Positions 55,898 to 64,000 of a stretch of 64,000 bases of DNA are shown here, piece by piece. A program made the translations under genes and the position numbers. The stretch covers positions 22,477,764 through 22,541,763 of the forward strand of contig NC_088306.1 of assembly GCF_032854445.1 (NCBI RefSeq), read 5' to 3'. Origin of the DNA: Liolophura sinensis. Taxonomy: Eukaryota; Mollusca; Polyplacophora; Chitonida; Chitonidae. The first letter of the stretch is position 1; the number at the start of each line of letters is the position of its first letter. Below the pieces are notes generated by a model. That model made no database searches, was not told the DNA's origin, and worked only from the letters and a program-made list of their open reading frames with translations.

Positions 55898-58206
55898 TCA
55901 CTCAATCACCAGGTGTTTCATCTCCTTGACGCCATACTTTGTCTTGTGCTGCTCGAACAGTTCCCGAAGTTCGTTCAGATAACGATTGTGTAATGCCTCG
56001 ATTTGCTCTGACGTCGGCTCTGGAGTTTTCTCAACGTCAATCGGTTTGCCCACTGTAAAGATAAAACAATGTTTAACTAATGAAATCATGGATGGAAAGA
56101 ACTGACTGCTGGGCCTAATATATTGAATACCGCTCTTCATACATTCATCACCTATCGGGAGTTATTTATGCCATTGTATTGAAGCAGTAAACGTGGATAT
56201 AACCGGGCTCACACCACTTTGGCGGTTTTGGAGCCAGCACCAATTCATAGCTCACTAATTCATCAATTCATTGCTGCCTGCGTTTACACGTCGACCAGTA
56301 TATAAGGTTTAATTCGCCTATAGAGGATGCTAACTTGTAACTGTCACAACAGGAATGGTATACGTCTGAGCCGGCAATTGCCGGACAAAAAAGGTGGACA
56401 AAACTGAGCCGTTCTAATTTAGGCCACCTTAAATTGTTGGATCTGAAAAAGCCGTCCTAAATGGAGCCGGTTTATTGGTTTTTTTTTTCGTTTTTGTTTC
56501 ACTATTGCAAACAGAGCTGGCCTTGCTCCACCATTTTTTCTTGACGTAATCTTGACTTGATGTTAAGACTTGAGTATCCATCAGGGCTCCTCTATGCACT
56601 CATAAATCTGATACGCAAGAGACTGATTCGATTATTGATTTAATTGGTGTTTCACCCCAGGATTTTACTCTCACATGGCGGCGGCCAGATTTATGGGTGG
56701 AAGAAGGCGGAATAACCGAAGTAAGCTATACACAGATCGTCTCCAGATACCTGTCAAACTTTCTGGCTAGACTGAAACACGCGACCATCCTGGTTAGATT
56801 TGGCCAGCTTTCGAATTAACAGGACAGGTGAAAACAGTAAGCACTTACCCACGGTATGGATGGGCTTTCTGTAGGGTATCAATCCGAAGGTGTAGTTAAA
56901 AATCCCCCTGCCGTGGAAAATGGGTGGAGAAAACCCGAGCATCTTTGTCAGTCTGATCTGAATGGCTTTCAACTTTGACCCTCTGGGATTGCTCATTTGT
57001 GTGAACAATTCATTCTCCCCAAAACTGAACACGGGCACGAGAGAGGCACTGCAACAGAATTGATAAAAATATATATGGCGATCATTATACACTGTATGTT
57101 GCAGGTACTGTATTGTACAAGTGTGTTATGTATGGCGATGATTATTTGCTGTGTGTTGCAAGTATGTGTTACGTACTGCTACGATTATTTGTTGTGTATT
57201 GCAAGTATGTTATGTATGGCAATGACCAGCGGAACAAACCACGACTGCCTCCACCGATTGGCTAGCTAACGTTATAAAGGTCACAATTCAGCTAGCGAGG
57301 GTTGGGTTTGAACACGCAAACAGGTACCTGACAAACATTCAGACTTAAAGCCACGACCTCACCAACGGGAGCCAGATTCAAAAAAGTAGCTTATTAATTT
57401 GTCAAGGGCATGTTGACTTTCGGATGAAGCCATTTCTCTGCTCGGCAATCGAGCGTCTCCAATGGAAATCAATTTGAAGATGTCAAAAATTTAGTTATTA
57501 ATTTGTAGCCTACTTTCCAATACCCGACATCAATCATCTATACGCTGAACGCTAACCTTTAGACAACTGAGCCAGCTGGTTATATTTTGGAATGATACCA
57601 GCCAAAAATACCAAGACACATTTTTTGTTTTACTCATAGATATTAACTTTAGGTGGGGGAGGAGGGAGGGGGGGGGTCGCCTCATATGCTAAACATTTTA
57701 CGTTTGCAGCTTCATGTTTTTTCAGGCCGGGCTAAGACCAGACCAACAGAAGGCCAAACCAACCTATCCCACTAATAGGGGAGTTTCAAATTGGAACTCT
57801 TTTATCGATAAAGGTAGAAATAGTCCAATTGTATCATGTGACCTATCAGATATGTTAGGCAACTATTTTTGATCACATATACTATAACATGGGCGTCAGA
57901 AAAAAGGTTCAAAAAAAGTAATTTAGACTGGATGAATGACGGAGAAAATTGAGGAGCGGAAGGTAAGGAACTAAACAACCATAAACACAACATAAAACGT
58001 TGACTACATACACATAGTCTAGACTCACCCATGTTTGAGTGCCATCTTGACGAAGCCTTTCCTGCTTTTAATTGTCAGGGTGTAGTTATCAGGGCGTGCC
58101 TCCAGGGCCTCCACGGCCCCACCCACAACCACCACGAAGGCGTTCCCTGTCCCCTTAGCTCCAGACAGGACGTAGTTCATACTGTCCTTACTCACCTCTA
58201 CCATAC
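55898..58206 (-). CDS. MOGAT2: MOGAT2/DGAT2-family acyltransferase, C-terminal three exons (partial)
   Basis: ER-membrane enzyme that acylates mono- or diacylglycerol with acyl-CoA in triacylglycerol synthesis. Exons: 58206-58029, 57048-56849, 56052-55898, with GT-AG introns and phases 2 and 1 matching; about 177 residues up to TGA. Recognised signatures in order: [54 protein letters not shown] and a C-terminus with [11 protein letters not shown]. The closest family pattern known to me is MOGAT2 rather than DGAT2 (FGLIPYR, VVGKPI, HxRYxxEL), though assignment within the family is not firm. The first visible exon enters in phase 1, so exons with the N-terminal membrane segments and the HPHG catalytic motif are missing here. 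I found none up to the right edge, so the gene is probably cut by the window. Confidence 0.9.
56053..56848 (-). other. Acyltransferase intron, with SINE-C-like piece
   Basis: Holds a diverged minus-strand SINE 3' end at 56632-56790 (TTAATTGGTGTTTCACCCCA, GGCGGCGGCCAGATTTATGG). Rest unrecognised. Confidence 0.5.
57049..58028 (-). other. Acyltransferase intron
   Basis: Contains a tandem repeat of about 50 bp (57085-57225: GTATGTTATGTATGGCGATG, ATTATTTGCTGTGTGTTGCA), a tRNA-like head fragment (about 57298-57370) and a G-rich tract at 57653-57680. Confidence 0.5.
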
Positions 58207-58810
58207 CTGAGAAAAGAAAATAATGATATTTTCTATATATTTGATTTGTGGTTAGAATTCAGGAAACATTACTTATTTAGGCCGGTGGACTGCGGGTTTC
58301 TGGGTGGAGGAAACCACCGTCCTTCGTTGGGCTCCTGTCAATACCAATCAATAAATCAGTCAATCTATTGGCCCTCGTTGGCTCACTCGACTAAAGTGTT
58401 GCTCTCATGGGCCACACTACCAAAGGCGATTGACTGATGTTTAACGTTGTGTTCGAAAATGTTGCACTTTTATGGCTGCAGACATGCGCACACCATAATG
58501 ATGGAAGACAAGTGGTATTCAAAGAACGTCAGAAAGTCCAAGCCGCCACACAAGCCTCGTCGACTGCATACTATATAATTAAAGACGAACAGCATAGAGA
58601 GTAAAATCAGAGGAGCGGCGAAAGTGTGATAGCTGACAAATGGCCACACGTAACCTGTTAAATATATACGGCCCCTTGTCAATTACCTCATTCAAGGTTT
58701 TATTCTAAGTGTTCACGTAAACTCGTAAATAATAGCAATTCACACGCCCCCTAGCAAACGTTAAGATTGCACTTCAAAGTTCAGAAATGGCATTGTGGAA
58801 TCGGCCCCTA
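58207..58810. other. Upstream intron of the acyltransferase
   Basis: No further exon found. 58270-58460 resembles a SINE 3' region (GGGTTTCTGGGTGGAGGAAA, TGTTTAACGTTGTGTTCGA). Confidence 0.4.
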
Positions 58811-58937
58811 CGGCCGGTTTCATGAAGCTCACTCAGTTAAATAAGCTCTTAACTATACCGTGATAACGTATGCTGTATGTATAAAGTGCACTTATCTAAG
58901 GGCAACTTAAGACTAAGTACGCTTCATGTAACTGACC
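58811..58937. mobile_element. MITE-3, uninterrupted copy
   Basis: GGCCGGTTTCATGAAGCTCA at the left, CGCTTCATGTAACTGACC at the right; inner TAAGTGCACTTATCTAAGGG is AT-rich and partly inverted. About 127 bp. Confidence 0.75.
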
Positions 58938-59491
58938 TTTGCACTACTGTAGTTCGACCTATTTGCCAATCATAAACTAGTCGACGTTGCGACAATGCTA
59001 TAAGGTATAAAGCCAGATAAACTCATCACAAGGTCAAATTATATAGTGGAGGAAAATCACTCGCTTGCAAATTGAAGGTCAGCTTATAATCTGGGCTATG
59101 TTATAAGACGACGTATTTTTAACCTACATTATTTAGTATGTACAGCAGGTTGCTTAGACTTATTCCACACAAATCCCTAGAGTAAAATCTCCCATTACGT
59201 AATCCGAAATGTATATCGACCGTGCATCGTGTGTACGTTATGTGACTACAGTATATATCCCTACGATTTATAATTACACTAAAATCTCATACTGTATCAC
59301 TCTTCAATATTGTGATTTTCTATCTTGTCTTTGTTACGTTTTTCCAAGACTATTTCTTTACTATCCTGGGTGCACATGCACCCTCCTAAAACGCAAAGGG
59401 TTAAATGTCTGCATCAAAAAAATTAATATTCTACATTATATTCGACAGTGTTTGACATGTTGTATCATTTGAACACTCAGCTAATGCAAAC

Positions 59492-59742
59492 TCCAAAAAA
59501 ATGAATCTGTTAAATTTAACAGGAAGTCAATTGTCTGAGTGACGCTAGAATGTATCCTGTTAGTGCAGCAGATTATTCTGTTAAATATAACACAGACATT
59601 CTATTAATTCAACATAGCCATTCTATTACACTAACAGGGTATTATATCGAATGTGATAGAATATTGTGTTGTATAAACAGAATACATTCTAGCATCACTC
59701 AGACAACAGACTTTCTATTAATTTCAACAGATTAATTTTTTG
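59492..59742 (+). mobile_element. MITE-1, complete copy
   Basis: About 250 bp, the longest copy. Left AATCTGTTAAATTTAACAGG then GTCTGAGTGACGCTAGAATG; right CATTCTAGCATCACTCAGAC, ATTTCAACAGATTAATTTTT TG. Terminal repeats about 60 bp. Confidence 0.85.
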
Positions 59743-60240
59743 AGCACATACAGTATCTGAGTGTTAATACAACATGTTAAATACTGTCGAATATAATATT
59801 TTTAACATTTATAACGGGGAAAAACAACACCTAAATGTGATAATAACGTTAAATTACGACATCTTTTAACCATTTTGACAAATGTTAAATTTCTAACACT
59901 TGAGATTTACTATTATAAATGCTTCCCCTACCTCATATCTGCCAAAATGAATTTATATATAAACTTTCAGATATAAGGGAACCTAAATCATCACCGAGTA
60001 GTGAACAAAATTAAAAAAGTTTAAATCTACAGCCTCAATTTTTGTGGGACACTGTTTTGCAAAAGAAAACCTGAAACGGGAAATCAAAATAGCTTTAAAT
60101 AGCTCACACGCTGTTGATCATGTTTCAGACGCACTCGAACATGAAAATTACATTTAGTTCGGAAGAAAGAGAGTGAAAATTAAGTTGTGAATGTGATCTT
60201 CAATATTTCGACAAGAAGCCAACTGAAAATAATTTCTTCA

Positions 60241-60262
60241 TGGGGGGTGGGGGGGGGGGGAC
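60241..60262 (+). repeat. Poly-G tract
   Basis: GGGGGGT followed by twelve G. Could form a G-quadruplex. Confidence 0.6.
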
Positions 60263-60396
60263 CACCTCTTGGCACATGTACATACTGTCTTTGTGTAATA
60301 ATGTTATAAATGAGAAAGTAACATATGTTTAATAAATATATTTGAACAAAAATTTGGTCTTTTCAGCTATCAAATGTAAATAACCCAGATTTTTGA

Positions 60397-60472
60397 CCGC
60401 AACCGCATTGGTGAGAGGCTCCTGTGTCATTACGCTGCGCTAGCGAGCTAACCAACTGAGCCACGGAGCCCC
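60397..60472 (-). repeat. SINE-A head only
   Basis: Plus-strand text CGCATTGGTGAGAGGCTCCT and GCGCTAGCGAGCTAACCAAC TGAGCCACGGAG is the tRNA-like head in reverse, with box A; body and tail are absent, which is rare since most copies lose the 5' end instead. Confidence 0.85.
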
Positions 60473-60624
60473 CCCTCTCCCCGTCCCCCTCCATAAATTG
60501 ATCATATTTATATTTTTGTTATATTCATAAATATTATCACACTTCAGATTAAATGTATGTGATTGGATATAAATAACACATTTACATGCATCACATCTTT
60601 ATTTAGAATATTATTACGCAAAGA

Positions 60625-60715
60625 CGATACACCAAGAGGTGGTCTCAAATACCCACCATACAAAATATTTTCATATACCCTTTTCTCCTGAAGGAAAAAT
60701 CGAAAAAAAAAATTT
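60625..60715 (+). repeat. Dispersed repeat R4, copy 2
   Basis: ACACCAAGAGGTGGTCTCAA ATACCCACCAT then TTTTCTCCTGAAGGAAAAAT CGAAAAA; lies 125 bp before the 51-bp satellite. Confidence 0.5.
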
Positions 60716-60839
60716 TTTTAATCCACAGTTTTAACGCTTTTCATCTGATTTTAGTATCATTTTTATGTTTTCTGCTCCTTCAACATTGCAGTCTCAGCGA
60801 AGTTAACCGGTTCAGGATTCAGTTGTTCAAAAGTGTATT

Positions 60840-62879
60840 AAATCGGGTAATACGATGCAGTGCCTTATTACTACAAACCAAATCCAGCTCAAATCGGGTA
60901 ATACTATGCAGTACCTTCTTAATACAAACCAAGTCCAGCTCATATCGGGTAATACTATGCAGTACCTTCTTAATACAAACCAAGTCCAGCTCAAATCGGG
61001 TAATACTATACAGTATTTTCTTAATACAAACCAAGTCCAGCTCATATCGGGTAATACTATGCAGTACCTTCTTAATACAAACCAAGTCCAGCTCATATCG
61101 GGTAATACTATGCAGTACTTTCTTAAGACAAACCAAGTCCAGCTCAAATCGGGTAATACTATACAGTATCTTCTTAAGACAAACCAAGTCCAGCTCATAT
61201 CGGGTAAAACTATACAGTATCTTCTTAATACAAACCAAGTCCAGCTCATATCGGGTAATACTATACAGTACCTTCTTAATACAAACCAAGTCCAACTCAA
61301 ATCGGGTAATACTATATAGTATCTTCTTAATACAAACCAAGTCCAGCTCAAATCGGGTAATACCATGCAGTATCTTCTTAATACAAACCAAGTCCAGCTC
61401 ATATCGGGTAATACTATGCAGTACCTTCTTAAGACAAACCAAGTCCAGCTCAAATCGGGTAATACTATGCAGTACCTTCTTAATACAAACCAAGTCCAGC
61501 TCATATCGGGTAATACTATGCAGTACCTTCTTAAGACAAACCAAGTCCAGCTCAAATCGGGTAATACTATACAGTACCTTCTTAAGACAAACCAAGTCCA
61601 GCTCAAATCGGGTAATACCATGCAGTATCTTCTTAATACAAACCAAGTCCAGCTCATATCGGGTAATACTATGCAGTACCTTCTTAAGACAAACCAAGTC
61701 CAGCTCATATCGGGTAATACTATGCAGTACCTTCTTAATACAAACCAAGTCCAGCTCATATCGGGTAATACTATGCAGTACCTTCTTAAGACAAACCAAG
61801 TCCAGCTCAAATCGGGTAATACTATACAGTACCTTCTTAAGACAAACCAAGTCCAGCTCAAATCGGGTAATACTATACAGTACCTTCTTAATACAAACCA
61901 AGTCCAGCTCAAATCGGGTAATACTATGCAGTACTTTCTTAATACAAACCAAGTCCAGCTCATATCGGGTAATACTATGCAGTACCTTCTTAATACAAAC
62001 CAAGTCCAGCTCATATCGGGTAATACTATGCAGTACCTTCTTAAGACAAACCAAGTCCAGCTCAAATCGGGTAATACTATACAGTACCTTCTTAAGACAA
62101 ACCAAGTCCAGCTCAAATCGGGTAATACTATGCAGTACCTTCTTAAGACAAACCAAGTCCAGCTCATATCGGGTAATACTATGCAGTACCTTCTTAATAC
62201 AAACCAAGTCCAGCTCATATCGGGTAATACTATGCAGTACCTTCTTAAGACAAACCAAGTCCAGCTCATATCGGGTAATACTATGCAGTACCTTCTTAAT
62301 ACAAACCAAGTCCAGCTCAAATCGGGTAATACTATACAGTACCTTCTTAAGACAAACCAAGTCCAGCTCATATCGGGTAATACTATGCAGTACCTTCTTA
62401 ATACAAACCAAGTCCAGCACATATCGGGTAATACTATGCAGTACCTTCTTAAGACAAACCAAGTCCAGCTCATATCGGGTAATACTATGCAGTACCTTCT
62501 TAATACAAACCAAGTCCAGCTCATATCGGGTAATACTATGCAGTACCTTCTTAATACAAACCAAGTCCAGCACATATCGGGTAATACTATGCAGTACCTT
62601 CTTAAGACAAACCAAGTCCAGCTCATATCGGGTAATACTATGCAGTACCTTCTTAATACAAACCAAGTCCAGCTCAAATCGGGTAATACTATACAGTACC
62701 TTCATTATGCACACCAAGTCCAACTCAAATCAGGTAATACTATATAGTATCTTCTTAATACAAACCAAGTCCAGCTCAAATCGGGTAATACCATGCAGTA
62801 CCTTCTTAATACAAACCAAGTCCAGCTCAAATCGGGTAATACTATGCAGTACCTTCATAATGCACACCAAGTCCAATTA
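60840..62879 (+). repeat. Satellite of exactly 40 units of 51 bp
   Basis: Consensus: AAATCGGGTAATACTATGCA, GTACCTTCTTAATACAAACC, AAGTCCAGCTC. 40 x 51 = 2040 bp with no insertion or deletion. Recurrent variable sites: AAATCGG or TATCGG, TATGCAG or TATACAG, AATAC or AAGAC, TACC, TATC or TTTC. The outermost units are more diverged (ACGATGCAG..., CATTATGCACACC). Being a multiple of three and free of stops in several frames, the array opens frames of 685 and about 634 codons on opposite strands; these show no codon bias or domain and are not proposed as genes. Confidence 0.96.
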
Positions 62880-63129
62880 ATATTAGATAAAATATTCCTC
62901 ATATACATTTGAACAAAAAAAAAAACGTTCTCTACTTGCAGGCCTTTGAATCTCACACGCTGTTAATACAGTTTTAATGACCTTCACTATTAGCATTACA
63001 GACGCGTTCGACCAAATGTAGCAATGTGTTAAAAATAGCATTCGCCAAAACTTATAACTTATACTTATTGAACAGCGCCTGTACACGTAAAAACATTTGT
63101 GTTGTATGGACACAAACTTTCCAACAAAA

Positions 63130-63440
63130 GTATTGTGTCATATTTGAACAACTCCATCTTGTGTTGAATTAAAAACCAGGTCTTGTCTGACTTTTATTAT
63201 TTTACAACACAAATATATGTACCTCACATTTATTTAACACATGATTTTATTTAATCAATTTGCAACACGAATATGTGTACTTTCACATTTATTTAACACA
63301 TGTTTGTGTTTTATTAACTTGCAACACAAATATGTGTACCTCACATTTATTTAACACATGTCTGTGTTTTATTAACTTGCAACACAAATATATGTGTGCT
63401 TCACATATATTTAACACATGTTTGTGTTAGAGTAAAATAT
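63130..63440 (+). repeat. Tandem repeat, about 60-bp unit, 4 copies
   Basis: Unit: TTATTAACTTGCAACACAAA, TATGTGTACCTCACATTTAT, TTAACACATGTTTGTGTTT. Contains ACACAAATATGTGT, a palindrome-like core. Confidence 0.85.
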
Positions 63441-63945
63441 TTCTATGTTGAATGAAACAATACAAGTTGTCGTGTTAGATTTCAACTCAGTTGTTTTTGT
63501 GTGAATAGCTAATACTGAGCATTCACTCAACGAAGCAGTATTTTGACGAAGACATGTTTTGAAAAAACAGATTTGTTTAAACAGTGCATGCATGCCTGAA
63601 TATTCACGAGATTTGGTCACATTTTAACAGATTATATACCTGAAAATTCGTTAAGGGTAACAAGGTTTTGATAATTAGATCATACCTGAACAACGGCTAA
63701 ACGAACAGAGGTTTTTAAAAGGATAGATTCTATACCCTATTATTCTATACTACTGAACCCTTGAGGCCTTGTACAGGGAATTCTTCCGCGGCTCTCACCG
63801 TTAAATCGTGAGGCCGTTTACGTACCTTAACGTTCGCTGAATATCTTTGTCTTTTGCATCACTACGTGGACATATTTGCTTCTCTCACGTGCTGAAGTTT
63901 GCCAGCAACTTGTCCAGTACTAATATAGCTGAACGCTGTCGCATA

Positions 63946-64000
63946 TTTATTTAATTGGTGTTTCTCAAGAATATTTCACCTATACGATGCCGGCAAGAAT
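63946..64000 (-). mobile_element. SINE-A 3' end, cut by the window edge
   Basis: TTTATTTAATTGGTGTTTCT CAAGAATATTTCACCTATAC, continuing to GCCGGCAAGAAT at the edge. Confidence 0.8.

Noticed and set aside
58470-58682. Upstream exon of the acyltransferase (minus-strand hydrophobic ORF)
   Set aside because: Hydrophobic, but it does not match the family N-terminus, contains no HPHG motif and has no donor in the required phase.
60840-62879. CRISPR array
   Set aside because: Adjacent identical units without unique spacers, in a eukaryotic genome. The same holds for all other arrays here.
60819-62880. ORFs of 616-685 codons on both strands
   Set aside because: They are produced by the 51-bp satellite. 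Several frames on both strands are open at once, the peptides have no domain, and no start, splice or end signal supports a gene.

Overview
The window reads as AT-rich nuclear DNA from an invertebrate animal, most likely a lophotrochozoan and probably a mollusc. The reasons are genes split by GT-AG introns, animal-type membrane enzymes and transporters, an intron-containing nuclear tRNA-Ile(UAU) gene, dozens of tRNA-derived SINE copies ending in AAAT repeats, small non-autonomous DNA transposons and many minisatellites. The species assignment is inference; nothing here is bacterial, and there are no CRISPR arrays, operons or rRNA genes.

Three protein-coding genes could be assembled exon by exon with phases that agree at every junction. 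(1) On the minus strand, about 13.8 to 3.9 kb, a four-exon carbohydrate sulfotransferase of 403 residues: a Golgi type II membrane protein with the two PAPS-binding motifs. (2) On the plus strand, about 24.75 to 51.2 kb, a 23-exon sodium/hydrogen exchanger (SLC9 plasma-membrane type) of 1011 residues with signal peptide, complete exchanger core and a long, charged, serine-rich cytoplasmic tail. (3) On the minus strand, about 58.2 to 55.9 kb, the last three exons of a mono/diacylglycerol acyltransferase (MOGAT2/DGAT2 family); its 5' exons are not recognisable and probably lie beyond the right edge. The three genes have no evident joint pathway.

Layout. 0-3.8 kb: repeats, a short array of CCAAT/E2F-like sites near 2.3 kb and a decayed non-LTR retrotransposon RNase H fragment near 3.1 kb. 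3.9-13.8 kb: sulfotransferase gene, with two minisatellites in its 6.9-kb first intron. 13.8-24.7 kb: gene-poor; two more minisatellites, a tRNA-Ile(UAU) gene and a decayed relative of it. 24.7-51.2 kb: exchanger gene, whose introns carry most of the repeats, including a 50-bp satellite with a higher-order 199-bp unit. 51.2-55.9 kb: SINEs and nested MITEs. 55.9-58.2 kb: acyltransferase 3' end. 58.2-64 kb: no gene seen; dominated by a satellite of exactly 40 copies of a 51-bp unit without one insertion or deletion, which leaves several frames open on both strands and creates false ORFs of more than 600 codons.

The most notable non-genic structures are the indel-free 51-bp satellite, a tRNA-Ile-with-intron copy family, a MITE family with five copies, a foldback element present twice, and two nested transposon insertions that give relative ages.
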